64,000 bases of DNA from Yamadazyma tenuis (GCF_029203305.1 NC_089462.1:310001-374000); one strand, 5' to 3'; counted from the first letter of the stretch, positions 26,307-36,049 are shown. Numbers and translations: made by a program. Notes: generated by a model not told the origin, from the sequence alone.

Positions 26307-28949
26307 CTAAGTACTGGAGTCATGGGAGAATGGTCGTTTCTGATTCGGGTCGGAGAGATGCTCATCTGTTTGTGCTTCCACCACCGGATCTCCCACCGGA
26401 GGTGCCTCTTCCACCACCTTCACCTCCACTACTGTACCTTCTTCTTTAGTAAGATCCAACTCCTCGATGGCATCTACCACCGGTTTTGGAAGAACTTCCG
26501 ACTCCGATTCCGACTCCGATTCCGATTGCTCATCTACCAGGTCGTCATTATTAACTGTCTTGGAAGTCGCAGCTTCCACCACCTGTTGGACTGCTTGCAA
26601 GCTGTGCTGGAACCGGTAGCCACCAAATAACTGCTCAAAGTTAAATAAATCGTGACGTAAAGGACTGGTACGCTTAGTGAGAAGGTCTCCGTCAAAGAAC
26701 ATAGGCTTGGTGGAGTGGCCAGTCGTATACAAGTCCATTTCCTGGCGGTGGAGGTCGGTCACATCGTTGATCACCAAGTACTCGAAAAGAGCGTCCGGTT
26801 TGGACCAGAGATACAGTAAGTAATCGGTGTCACTGGAGAACTCTTCATCTATAACTGCCTTGGAGGCCATATTACCGGCCGGAGTGCCGGCCCTGTACTT
26901 TCGAAGTGATGTGCGCCCTGGATACTTTGCTTTCACGAATTTTATGAGGTCCTTGGTGAGGTCCCAGAGCTCGAGTTTCGGCAAAAATGAGTGGGTTTTG
27001 AACTTTCTGGCCTCAATTCCCAGCTGCTTATACTCATTAATAAGAATGGTTCGGTAGTCATTAGGGATATAGTTTAACTGGCCTTCGAAGGCCGTGAGCC
27101 GCAACGGGCTTATGGAGTTCAATGATAAGAAATGCTTATTTTTGCAGTTGTAAACTTGCAAGTACTCATTTCGGGTTTTCTCGCCGATAGAATGGTCACC
27201 GGAGGTCCGACGCATGTGCTCGGGAAGCATCTGGTCATACCGGCGAGGAGCAGGCGTATCGGTCAAGGCCAAGCCGGTAATATCAATGTAGAGGCCGGTA
27301 TCTACATCAATAAACCGCGCATCGATATTGTTGTGGCCGTTCATATTGTTACGGGTGCCAATAAAGGTACCGCAGTCAAGGAAAAACCGGCCGTAGCGCA
27401 CCTCCAGCACCTGGTCCTGAAGACCCAAGTCCATCACCAACGACTGGTTGAACCGACGGCACACGGTATGCAACTCGGTGATGGGCATCTGCACGTCAAA
27501 GTCAATGTCCCACGGAAAGGTGACACCGTTCCAGAACCAGCTGAGCAACGATCCGTGGGCAATCCATGTGTTGATCTTGTAGGAGTTAACAAAGCGGAAC
27601 CACCCGTTGATCAACGAGTGGAGCACCGGGCCCTGTCTGTCGGTATAATTGATGATGCCACCAAAAAACCTCCAGTCATAGTGCCCACCCAACTCCCAGT
27701 TGCGGTCCTTCTTCAACATCTTGGCCTCGAAAAAGTATTTGAACGGGTATGGAGATGTCAACGATGTGTGCAACGCATGGCGGTAGTGCCAGTCGTGGAT
27801 GTTGAGTTCGGTGTCGGAGACGGACATGGCATCATAAATGTCTTGTGTGGGGTCCACAAACATCTCGTGGGCTAATGGTTTCTGGTATGGTATCTGCGAG
27901 TTGTTGTGTTTGACTTCCTGGTAGCCAGGGTTGGTATCGAGGAGGCGAATCAATTGCTGCAATTGTGAGTGCACATCGATGCTGGCATCACCATCAGCGG
28001 ATCCCAATTGCCTAAACAGGTTTGTATCGACCAACCGCTTCCATCCGTTGGGTTCCTGGTTGACACCCACCTGGAGAGCGTTGGCCAATTGGCCGTCGCC
28101 ACCCACGTTGTTGGTATCGACCGGGAGAAGCAATACCATCAGGTAAGGCGTGGGCATGAAATCGTGGAGAAACAGTTTGGAGTGCAAAATCTTGTTATCC
28201 TTGGTGCTTCGGCCGCCGTAGCGGTGGACGTGGAGCCCCGCCAGGTACTGCGGGCCAAGGTCCTGGATCTGCTGGGCCCGGTGGCGAGTCCACGTTGGAA
28301 TATACTCGTTGTCGATAAACGTCTGGAGGGCGGCATCGTCCACACAGAAGGTTTCCACCTCAAAGATCTCGAGTCTCTTGTCACGAAGCTTGTTGTTGGT
28401 GGTGGTGGTGAGAGCCTGACAGGTGGGTTTCTGGGCCACGGGTGACACCTGATATTGATGTAAAATCAGGAGATTGGCGTAGTCGGCCCAGTGAAAAAAT
28501 GGTACCGAGAGGTCCTGGAGCAGGGCGAGGCCGGCGGCGGGGGTGGTGGGAGTGTCACCGCCAGCCGCGAGCAGGTCCACCAAGTGCTTGAGGATGGTAG
28601 CAAAGGTGATCCGGGGATCATAGGCGGCCACGGGAGGGCCTGGCTCTTCCATGTATGCCTCTGGCACCTGCACGGCGGTAGCCCCTGGGCGGTGGTTTCT
28701 GTCCAAGTGTGGTATGAGTTTGGCCATAGGATCGGTGGGTTTGAGACGGCTGTTGCGGAAAGGTACCAAAACGTCATTTTCAAAGCGATTCAACACCCGC
28801 TGGTGGAGTGACACCGGCTTGGCGGCAGCGGTGGAGAGTACCTTGGGTACCATCAGTTCGACCAGCACATCGTTTATGTAGGCTATGATGAAAATATGGA
28901 TCACGATCAAAAACGCTAGAAAGATCGAGTATCGACTGCGTCTGAACAT
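26307..28949 (-). CDS. MNN4-family (LicD-type) mannosylphosphorylation protein 1
   Basis: 880 residues. Mnn4-family proteins promote mannosylphosphate addition to cell-wall N-/O-glycans in the Golgi. A signal anchor (YSIFLAFLIVIHIFIIAY) follows a short basic tail, giving a type II membrane protein. The LicD-type core runs from HYDWRFFGG (about residue 423) through WIAHGSLLSWFWNG, FPWDIDFDVQMPI with the acidic D-x-D-x-D metal motif, to NNIDARFIDVDTGLYIDITG (about 535). The tail holds alternating Ser/Glu (about 806-815) and acidic segments but no Lys/Glu repeat like that of S. cerevisiae Mnn4. The C. albicans family is expanded. A second member lies at 30600-32951 on the other strand, with NTA1 between. 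Confidence 0.85.
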   Translation of the reverse strand: MFRRSRYSIFLAFLIVIHIFIIAYINDVLVELMVPKVLSTAAAKPVSLHQRVLNRFENDVLVPFRNSRLKPTDPMAKLIPHLDRNHRPGATAVQVPEAYMEEPGPPVAAYDPRITFATILKHLVDLLAAGGDTPTTPAAGLALLQDLSVPFFHWADYANLLILHQYQVSPVAQKPTCQALTTTTNNKLRDKRLEIFEVETFCVDDAALQTFIDNEYIPTWTRHRAQQIQDLGPQYLAGLHVHRYGGRSTKDNKILHSKLFLHDFMPTPYLMVLLLPVDTNNVGGDGQLANALQVGVNQEPNGWKRLVDTNLFRQLGSADGDASIDVHSQLQQLIRLLDTNPGYQEVKHNNSQIPYQKPLAHEMFVDPTQDIYDAMSVSDTELNIHDWHYRHALHTSLTSPYPFKYFFEAKMLKKDRNWELGGHYDWRFFGGIINYTDRQGPVLHSLINGWFRFVNSYKINTWIAHGSLLSWFWNGVTFPWDIDFDVQMPITELHTVCRRFNQSLVMDLGLQDQVLEVRYGRFFLDCGTFIGTRNNMNGHNNIDARFIDVDTGLYIDITGLALTDTPAPRRYDQMLPEHMRRTSGDHSIGEKTRNEYLQVYNCKNKHFLSLNSISPLRLTAFEGQLNYIPNDYRTILINEYKQLGIEARKFKTHSFLPKLELWDLTKDLIKFVKAKYPGRTSLRKYRAGTPAGNMASKAVIDEEFSSDTDYLLYLWSKPDALFEYLVINDVTDLHRQEMDLYTTGHSTKPMFFDGDLLTKRTSPLRHDLFNFEQLFGGYRFQHSLQAVQQVVEAATSKTVNNDDLVDEQSESESESESEVLPKPVVDAIEELDLTKEEGTVVEVKVVEEAPPVGDPVVEAQTDEHLSDPNQKRPFSHDSST

Positions 28950-29195
28950 CTTCAGCCAAAAATTCTAAAAAGGTTCCGGATAAGAAGACAGATGGAAGAC
29001 ACAAATGAAAGGTGGTTGGAAATGATAGTTTTATAAGTTTTCAATTGTGACAGGGCTTGCAGTGTGTCAGTATGTACGGTTGCGCGCGCGAACCAGGCGA
29101 AGTAACCGGGTGCGGATTCACCGACACAGGAGGATCTCCTTGACACATTCGATCGAAGTCTATACGAGATTCACGTAATAGGTACCTTAAGTGAG

Positions 29196-30287
29196 ATGAA
29201 GTTCCGCGTGGCTAGTGTTCAGTTGAACTCGGTACTTGGAGAGATTGAAGTTAATAAGAGGAAGATTATTTCACTTCTCGCGCAGCTACCGAAGCTGCTT
29301 GAGGTTGATATGATAGTGTTGCCAGAGATGGCGCTTACTGGGTATAATTTCGGGTCTCGTGAGGGGATTAGCCTGTATCTTGACAGGGCTGATAGTCCGA
29401 GGGTGGTTGATTTTGCACGGGGATTGAGTCGGGAATGGGGATGTTTTACGGTGGTGGGAGTGGCTGAGTTGGCCAGTTCTAATGCCAATCCTACCACCTG
29501 CGCCTCAGCTCCCACCCCCATCTACAACTCCTGTAAACTCATCTCCCCCTCTGGCTCCCTCCTCCACACCCACCACAAAGCCTTCCTCTACGAAACGGAC
29601 GAGGTATGGGGCTGCAGCGAAGGACCTGGTTTTAGTGCCGTCGACGTGATTCTCGACAAGTCGTACTACACATCTCCAACCTCCGATCCCCTGCCAGGCC
29701 TCCCAACTGCCAGAATGCAGTTTGGCATTTGCATGGACCTCAACCCCTACAAATTCGAGGCTCCGTTTAACGCCTTTGAGTTTTCGTTGGCGTGTTACCG
29801 CCAGCACGCCCAGTTGGTAGTTTGCCCCATGGCCTGGTTGTCCCCTCACCTGCCACTGTTGGATTTTGCGAGCACTCGGAACCGCGCATCAAGACAGGTG
29901 GCATTACAAAATGCCAAAGTACTACCGGTTATTGATGTCCAGGAACTGGACCTGACAGACCTGATATTTGCCCCCCCTGACCAGTACGTGCCGCGGTTGG
30001 CAGACATGTCCACTGTCGACTACCACATTCTTCGATTCTTCCCATTTATGGGCCACCCCCATAATAGCCTACCGCCACGCCGTACCGCCGTCGTGACGTG
30101 TAATCGGGTGGGAGTCGAGACAGACGTGATGTACGGAGGATCGTCGTCGATGTTTTCGTTTACTGGAAATAACGTCGGGGATGCTACGGGGCACACAAAT
30201 CCGCTGGTAAGGTTTTACGGAGCGCTTCCAATGGGGGTGGAAGGAATTTTGTACCGGGAGTTGGACATTGACGTTGACAAGACGTAG
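29196..30287 (+). CDS. NTA1: N-terminal amidase Nta1 (nitrilase superfamily)
   Basis: 363 residues. It deamidates N-terminal Asn and Gln to Asp and Glu, feeding the Arg/N-degron pathway. The nitrilase triad is intact by motif: E44 in LPEMALTGYN, K128 in HHKAFLYE and C179 in GICMDLNPY. The MAWLSP segment and the C-terminal block of active-site loop residues are also present. It is shorter than S. cerevisiae Nta1 (457 aa), lacking mainly C-terminal sequence. The 5' third has few CTC/ACC codons while the part after base 29480 is rich in them, a visible codon-use change inside the gene. It is head-to-head with MNN4-like gene 1. Confidence 0.9.
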   Translation: MKFRVASVQLNSVLGEIEVNKRKIISLLAQLPKLLEVDMIVLPEMALTGYNFGSREGISLYLDRADSPRVVDFARGLSREWGCFTVVGVAELASSNANPTTCASAPTPIYNSCKLISPSGSLLHTHHKAFLYETDEVWGCSEGPGFSAVDVILDKSYYTSPTSDPLPGLPTARMQFGICMDLNPYKFEAPFNAFEFSLACYRQHAQLVVCPMAWLSPHLPLLDFASTRNRASRQVALQNAKVLPVIDVQELDLTDLIFAPPDQYVPRLADMSTVDYHILRFFPFMGHPHNSLPPRRTAVVTCNRVGVETDVMYGGSSSMFSFTGNNVGDATGHTNPLVRFYGALPMGVEGILYRELDIDVDKT

Positions 30288-30599
30288 TAGGTTGCCTTGA
30301 GCCTTAGCGATAAGTGAAAAGCCTGTTTTGGTATTCCTGCCTCGCTAGTGTGTACACGAACCGTGCCGCATTGTTCGCTTTTCCTGAAATCAAATAGAAG
30401 TACACGCCTTGGAGTTGCGTCAGGCGTCTCTGGATGTCTGTTAAGGAGGTCTTTAATAACTAGTTAAGTTTCTGTAAGTTCCCTGGAAGTTCTATAGTTG
30501 TAACCCAACCCCCTCCTTCCAGAATCTCTCATCGCGGTCAATAAACAACCCCGGTGGCACCCAGTGCATATACTTTCCTCTTGGCAACCAGGGCTCGCA
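30288..30599. other. Intergenic region NTA1 / MNN4-like gene 2
   Basis: 312 bases. No recognisable site or gene. A pyrimidine-rich CCAACCCCCTCCTTCC stretch near 30507 probably belongs to the promoter. Confidence 0.3.
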
Positions 30600-32951
30600 A
30601 TGCCCCCAATCAAGCAACTTCACCAGTGCGCACTAAACAATCGACAAAAAATCCTCAAACTTAGTTCTCTATCCAAGATGGTCAAGCTCAGGAAGATGTT
30701 GATCCGTGTGTTCATAGCGATCGTGCTAATGTTCAGTGCTGCCAGCCTCAAGCGCCAGTACTCAGACCTTCGGGTCATTGGAGACCGCCTCCGGCTTCAA
30801 CAGTCCGTCAGCATAAAACTTCACCGATGGTACTCCGATTTCCTTCACAATGAGTACGACTTTGACCAAGACCCCCGGTTCAACGCCCATGTGGAAAAAC
30901 TCCTCGAAAAGCATCAGCTGGACCCGGAACTATGGAGTCTCACCAAGCGGGTGGCAGACCTACCACTCCTGGTAACTATTCCTGAATACTTTAACCCCAT
31001 GACTTCCAGTCCTAAACCCATTATGCAACCATTCGACCCTCGCTTCACGCTATCGGTATACTTCCAATGGATGAAGCACCATGTGAATGAGCCGGTGGTG
31101 TTCCACTGGAGTGACTGGGTGGACTTGTCCAAGCTCACACCGCTTGTGTTCAACAACGGTCAAATAAACAAATGTGAAGATATGTTTGACATCAGCGGCA
31201 ACGAAGAGTTGATAAGAGACAGTGAGATCCGTCACATCAATGACTACTGTCATAACTACTTTGCTACCACTTTGGGTTACAAGATAACATCTGCTGCTGG
31301 TCCACAGACTATCGAAAATAACGAACTTATAGGCAAGTCGTTTTTGTACACGACGTTCGAGCCTCCCACCAAGTTGGTGTTGATGAACGATGACGGCTTG
31401 TACGAGGTTCCTGTTTCGAATCGGAACAACAACATGAAATATAGTCTTTTGAACAACAAATACGTTGAAAAGTTAAAATTATCGGGACCGGTTGAGGTCA
31501 CCTCCAGCTATAAGGCCATGGTCAAGGCGTGGGGGACGCCGACGATTCAACTCCCACCCGTGAAAAAGGAGGTGAAACTCGATAAAACCATGTTCATGTT
31601 TGACGCAAAGGACAAGATTAAGCAGCTCCGGGCCGTGAAAAAAAGAACTCTTAACCAGGACATGTACTTGAACTCATTGGAGGTGTCAATAAAAGAAGGC
31701 GAGCCTCCCAAATACTTCCATGAGGCCAAGTTGCTACAGAGCTATAAAGAGCATTGGTTGGGTGAGCACTACGATTGGAGGTTTTTCAACGGGTTGACGG
31801 TGGGCAAGGGTGAGCAAATGATCTCGTTGTGCAAGTTGATCAAAGCATACTTAGACTTGTGTATCACCGAGGGTCTCGTGACGTGGATAGCCCACGGGTC
31901 GTTGTTGAGTTGGTACTGGAACGGGCTGATTTTCCCATGGGACACCGACTTGGATGTGCAGATGCCTATAGCCGAGTTGAATAAGCTTGCTGAGCGATTC
32001 AACCAGAGCTTGGTGGTGGAAAATGTCATGAAAAATGGCCAGTTCAGCGGCATGGGTAAGTATTTTGTGGATGTGGGCTCAAGCATCACCTACAGAGAAA
32101 AAGGTAACGGCAATAACAATATTGATGGCCGGTTCATCGATACCGACACCGGGCTTTACGTGGACATCACCGCGTTGGCCATCACCAATACCCTTGCCCC
32201 CACCCAGTACGACCTGTTGCCAGCCCCTGAATTCGCTGAAGTCACGGGTCAGGAAAACTTCCACTTGAACCTCAAGCATGGCCTTGCCAACTGCCGAAAC
32301 GACCATTTTGTTAAAGTGGATGAGGTGAATTTACTCAAACCCATTCATTTTCAGGACCAAACAAGTTATCTTCTGACAAATTTTCTCATTATGATTAACA
32401 ACGAATACGAGCTTCTGTCAATGACAGAGAAGAACTACCGGGACTACATCTACTTGAAGAATTTCCGGATCTGGGTCAATACCCAAAACATCCTCGACTA
32501 CATGAAAAATAGTGACGAGTGGGTTGCACAGCAGAACGGGCAGGTCCAGGCTCGGGAAGACGTTGGGGAATCATCCCTGGAGGTGGAAGGGGAAGGAGAT
32601 GAGAATGAGAAACGGGTGGTGGGAGCTCTTGAGAAGCTCCAGATCAATAAGCTTGGATATAATGACTACTTTAATCTCTTGGAAGATAAGACCATACTCA
32701 AGGATTACTTAATTAACCGCAACAATTCAGCCAACCATCAGGAAGAATTGGATAAGCTCATGTACTCGCGGGACACGGGAGACAGCCTGAAGTTTTTGGA
32801 AAACAACTTCATCATGGACCTTTTTATCAACCGGATATATGAGACTGGGTGGAATTATGACCAAGAAGTTAATAAGATGGTTGGTCTTTCACAACTTATG
32901 AATAAGCCTGAGAGGGCTATCACTGGTAGGAGTACAGGTAAGAGAGTCTGA
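30600..32951 (+). CDS. MNN4-family (LicD-type) mannosylphosphorylation protein 2
   Basis: 783 residues from the ATG at 30600. The ATG at 30678 would give 757 residues and a short basic tail before the signal anchor (MLIRVFIAIVLMFSAASLK), as in the neighbouring paralogue, and may be the real start. The core matches paralogue 1: HYDWRFFNG (about 390), WIAHGSLLSWYWNG, FPWDTDLDVQMPIAEL (about 445) with the D-x-D-x-D motif, and NNIDGRFIDTDTGLYVDITA (about 505). A short acidic Glu/Gly linker lies at about 655-680. The last four codons and stop are the first unit of a 36-bp minisatellite. The two proteins share architecture but are clearly diverged. Confidence 0.85.
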   Translation: MPPIKQLHQCALNNRQKILKLSSLSKMVKLRKMLIRVFIAIVLMFSAASLKRQYSDLRVIGDRLRLQQSVSIKLHRWYSDFLHNEYDFDQDPRFNAHVEKLLEKHQLDPELWSLTKRVADLPLLVTIPEYFNPMTSSPKPIMQPFDPRFTLSVYFQWMKHHVNEPVVFHWSDWVDLSKLTPLVFNNGQINKCEDMFDISGNEELIRDSEIRHINDYCHNYFATTLGYKITSAAGPQTIENNELIGKSFLYTTFEPPTKLVLMNDDGLYEVPVSNRNNNMKYSLLNNKYVEKLKLSGPVEVTSSYKAMVKAWGTPTIQLPPVKKEVKLDKTMFMFDAKDKIKQLRAVKKRTLNQDMYLNSLEVSIKEGEPPKYFHEAKLLQSYKEHWLGEHYDWRFFNGLTVGKGEQMISLCKLIKAYLDLCITEGLVTWIAHGSLLSWYWNGLIFPWDTDLDVQMPIAELNKLAERFNQSLVVENVMKNGQFSGMGKYFVDVGSSITYREKGNGNNNIDGRFIDTDTGLYVDITALAITNTLAPTQYDLLPAPEFAEVTGQENFHLNLKHGLANCRNDHFVKVDEVNLLKPIHFQDQTSYLLTNFLIMINNEYELLSMTEKNYRDYIYLKNFRIWVNTQNILDYMKNSDEWVAQQNGQVQAREDVGESSLEVEGEGDENEKRVVGALEKLQINKLGYNDYFNLLEDKTILKDYLINRNNSANHQEELDKLMYSRDTGDSLKFLENNFIMDLFINRIYETGWNYDQEVNKMVGLSQLMNKPERAITGRSTGKRV

Positions 32952-33202
32952 ATCTCACTAATACCAGTACCCGATAAGAGAGTCTGAATCTCACTAATAC
33001 CAGTACGCGATAAGAGGGTCTGAATCTCACTGACAGTAATACCAGTTAAGAGAGTCTGAATCTCACTAATACCACTATCCGATAAGAGAGTCTGAATCTC
33101 ACTGACAGTAACGCCAGTTAAGAGAGTCTGAATCTCACTAATACCACTATCCGATAAGAGAGTCTGCATCTCACTGACAGTAACGCCAGTTAAGAGAGTC
33201 TA
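32939..33202. repeat. 36-bp minisatellite starting in the last codons of MNN4-like gene 2
   Basis: Seven full 36-bp units (32939-33190) plus a 12-base partial unit. Each starts TAAGAGAGTCTGAATCTCAC (one has GGG for GAG, one GCATC for GAATC), followed by one of two 16-base endings: an AATACC type (AATACCAGTACCCGA or AATACCACTATCCGA with the preceding T) or a GACAGTA type. The order is A A B A B A B, so the array grew mostly as a 72-bp dimer. Each unit carries the TGA that is the gene's stop, in the same frame because 36 is divisible by 3. Confidence 0.92.
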
Positions 33203-33668
33203 AGACAATAGAGCTGAGACCAGAGTCGGGGATCTCAGCCACATTATATAGCATTAGTATTACTGTATTAATAGATTCAATTTGTGTGAAGCAGAAGCTC
33301 GATACATCCAAAATTAAGGGGTACGAGACGTGTGCAGGTTTTGCTACTCTAATCCAAGTTGCTCTGAAACGATACCGGATCAATTTCATCGGTAGCATTG
33401 ACCAGCAACTAGCAGTTATTATGGAATATATTTGCAACAGTCCAGAAAGGGCAACTAATAGGGCATGGTGAAATTTAGGCTATGCTTGAGTCATGTTAGA
33501 AGGTGGTATTATGCTTTCCTAAATAGGATAATTAATTAACAAAATAGCGCCAACCTGTAAAAATGTCTGGCGATGAGATGACGTGTGCAGGAGCCGGAGA
33601 ATAAATGGTTTCTTTTTCCTGGGCCACTTTTCTCAGAACCTTACAGAACCTCCGGCCCGACCAAAAAC
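33203..33668. other. Intergenic region between the minisatellite and the small GPI gene
   Basis: About 470 bases with no supportable gene. The right end is the promoter of the small GPI protein. Confidence 0.4.
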
Positions 33669-33676
33669 TATAAAAG
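33669..33676 (+). promoter_or_regulatory. TATA box of the small GPI gene
   Basis: TATAAAAG, a full-consensus TATA element, 77 bases upstream of the ATG at 33746. It suggests strong, regulated transcription. Confidence 0.6.
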
Positions 33677-33745
33677 CTCCCAATATCCCCCTTGCGAATT
33701 TTTCTTTCCCTTCTTTACCGATTTATTCATAGATATACACATAAA

Positions 33746-33925
33746 ATGCAATTCCAATCTGTTATCATTGCTTTAACTGCCATTACCGCTGTTCAGGCCG
33801 CTAACGCCTCCAACGCTTCCAACGCCACCAACGGATCCTCCATCTCCGATGATTCTGGTGCTGCCTTTGTTTCTACTGGTTTGTTGGGAGCCGCTGCTGC
33901 CGCCGGTGTTGCTTTGTTGTTGTAA
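33746..33925 (+). CDS. Very small predicted GPI-anchored cell-surface protein (59 aa)
   Basis: 59 residues. The first 18 or 19 form a signal peptide (MQFQSVIIALTAITAVQA, cleavage after Ala). The last ~17 are a hydrophobic Gly/Ala/Val/Leu GPI-attachment signal ending in LLL. Between them lie only about 20-24 residues, starting with four adjacent N-glycosylation sequons (NAS, NAS, NAT, NGS) and a Ser/Asp stretch that could hold the omega site. Codon use is strongly biased (GCT, GCC, TCC, ACT, GGT, TTG) like highly expressed yeast genes, and a TATA box lies upstream. No specific orthologue is recognised. The mature product would be a short peptide almost fully covered by glycans, perhaps a wall or membrane coat. 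Confidence 0.75.
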   Translation: MQFQSVIIALTAITAVQAANASNASNATNGSSISDDSGAAFVSTGLLGAAAAAGVALLL

Positions 33926-34717
33926 GCTTCTAGCTTTCTACTTAGCATAACAAAAATTTCGTTTCATTTGGTTGTTTTAATTTCTCCCGTTGACTAATGC
34001 TATGTCACTTTCCATCAACGGCTGTTATTAAAGTATTGTATTGATTATATATTTTAATAGAAAATTTCATTGTTCAACGATTAGACGAGATGCCACATGT
34101 TCCGAGTGCCTGGTCATGTGCCAAAACCGGGCCATTTGGAAGCATGACTGTAAATATGACCATAAACTCGTGACCGTACTCATGACCATAAACCTAACGG
34201 TTGTTTGGGATGACCAAAGCCTAATCTCGAGACTATCTTTAGGCAGCATTGTCAAGCAACTCTAGATGTGCACGGGTTCTCACGCACTGATAACGAGGCA
34301 ACACAGGCGAGCCTCCTGCACGTTGCCATGGCGGCACTGAAAAAGGTTTTGCAGGTTAGAGCTGTATTTGCATGTTGGACCCACCCCGTGGCAACCGCAG
34401 CAAGCCTTGCGCCACACATTGCTGCTGGAACTCGTCATGGACTTCTTTGAACTTCCATGGAGTTCTTGCTCAGTGGGTGTCAATTAGGTATGCTCAACTG
34501 TCTTGCCACAGTTACTCATAGCTGGCTTATGTGGCGACGCGGAAGAGCGATCTTGGGTAGCAAAGGTTGAGTGAGGGCAGCGACGCTGTTGCGCAGCATT
34601 TGACAGACTGCGAATTTTGCAATCAGCCGTCAATCTCATCTGAATCGTCTGAATCTCCCATCAACTACCTTGATAGGTAGGGCGCAGTGAACTGTTCTTA
34701 CCGCTACGCAGGTGCAC
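33926..34717. other. Intergenic region small GPI gene / Zn2Cys6 gene
   Basis: 792 bases. The GPI terminator area is AT-rich (34020-34070). The 12-mer ATGACCATAAAC occurs twice, at 34155-34166 and 34182-34193 (27-base spacing), with a related TGACCGTA between. Nothing else was recognised; the short open frames here have no family features. Confidence 0.4.
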
Positions 34718-36049
34718 TCAGCCATGGTACTCGTAGGTCTCGGGCACAAAGTTCTGAAGCATCTGCAAATTGCTGCTAATGTCAACTCCATTCAGCAGAA
34801 GCTGGTAAAGCGCCATATCCGTCTGACTCTGCCACCCCCCAAACATACGGAAGCTGAGCAGCCGAAATTGGTCGTTGAACTTCTGGAAAATGTTGGTGGG
34901 GCTGCGCTTCAACCCCACCAAAAGCGTCAAGGTCGAGTAGTAAAAGAGCATCTGCACACTAAAGAAATCGTATTCAAGCATCAACTTGTACACACTGGGC
35001 CGCCAAAGAAATATGAGACGTAGAAATGGCACCCGGTCATCGTTCTGGACCGCCAGGGCCATGCACCGCTCGAACATTTCAAGGGCCCACTGCAAGTCCT
35101 CGAACTGCAGGCCCGTGTACAGGCTTTTGTAGCGATAAAGCTCGGTTTTCAAGTGCTCAACGATGGGATAGATCTCATCTAACTGGGTGGGGGAGAATAT
35201 TTCTGTCACGTAGAAGAGCCCCGTGTACGGCAGGCCCACAAGCGCCGGGAGGCACTCGCCTATCGCGAGCTTCATCAGCAGCACGAGTCGCACCAAATCG
35301 ACCGGCGCGCTCGCCACGTCCACGCCCGCCACGTCCGCCCCCGCCAAGTCGAGGAGCGGCATCAAGTCGTACAGCTGGAGCGAAAGAAACGTAAAGAGGA
35401 TAATGGCCGAAAATACTAGCTCTGCCGCCCGCACCAGCGTGAGGCCATGCGGACTCCGGCACACCTCATCGGTCGCCGCCATCGTTTGCACCAACGAGTT
35501 TCCAAAAAACTCGAGCACCATCTGCTGCACCTTGTTCTCCAAACCGCCCAATTGCTTGTACTCAACTTGAGGCCCAAGGTCCTCCACCAACATCTGCGAA
35601 AGTGACACCTTATCCGCCAAAAACATCGACAGAATTGAGTACATGTTCAGCCGTAGAAGCAGGCTCTGGCCCCAGAGATGGGGCACCTCGTTCATCCAGA
35701 GCTTGTCGAGAGGTGACGGGTTGCGCTTCATGCCCGGTTTGATATTGTTTCTCACAAATTGGCTGTCGAACTCCGTCAAGAGCCGGTACTCGAACTTGGA
35801 GATGCCCAATTGGACGTACATCTTGTTGAGAACGGCCAGGTTGACGAGGGTGTCGTATTGTAAATGGTTGAGTGAGATGAGCGACGATTCAGATGACGGT
35901 TCAGATGACGATTCAGGGGCCACGCCACGGGTCGGATTGGGGTATATGCACTCGCGGTGGGTGGCGGCACAGTACTCACACTTGGGGCGAGCCTCATCGC
36001 AGGCGATCTTGAGCTTGCGACAGCTGAGACATCGGACTTTCCTTGCCAT
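34718..36049 (-). CDS. Zn2Cys6 transcription factor, tandem paralogue A
   Basis: 443 residues. The binuclear zinc cluster is at the extreme N-terminus: C7-x2-C10-x6-C17-x6-C24-x2-C27-x6-C34, with the basic RKLKIAC loop. A Ser/Glu linker follows, then an all-helical regulatory region like the fungal transcription factor middle domain. It includes QLGISKFEYRLLTEFDSQF near residue 85 and an FGGWQ segment near the C-terminus, both shared with the neighbour. The N-terminal 11 residues are nearly identical to those of the next gene upstream (36170-37531), so the two are tandem duplicates. Targets are unknown. Confidence 0.87.
   Translation of the reverse strand: MARKVRCLSCRKLKIACDEARPKCEYCAATHRECIYPNPTRGVAPESSSEPSSESSLISLNHLQYDTLVNLAVLNKMYVQLGISKFEYRLLTEFDSQFVRNNIKPGMKRNPSPLDKLWMNEVPHLWGQSLLLRLNMYSILSMFLADKVSLSQMLVEDLGPQVEYKQLGGLENKVQQMVLEFFGNSLVQTMAATDEVCRSPHGLTLVRAAELVFSAIILFTFLSLQLYDLMPLLDLAGADVAGVDVASAPVDLVRLVLLMKLAIGECLPALVGLPYTGLFYVTEIFSPTQLDEIYPIVEHLKTELYRYKSLYTGLQFEDLQWALEMFERCMALAVQNDDRVPFLRLIFLWRPSVYKLMLEYDFFSVQMLFYYSTLTLLVGLKRSPTNIFQKFNDQFRLLSFRMFGGWQSQTDMALYQLLLNGVDISSNLQMLQNFVPETYEYHG

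Noticed and set aside
32855..33169. 104-codon minus frame of 12-residue SEIQTLL repeats over the 36-bp array
   Set aside because: The period is divisible by three, so the frame stays open by arithmetic. Its ATG arises from a single base variant in one unit, and it ends antisense to the MNN4-like gene.
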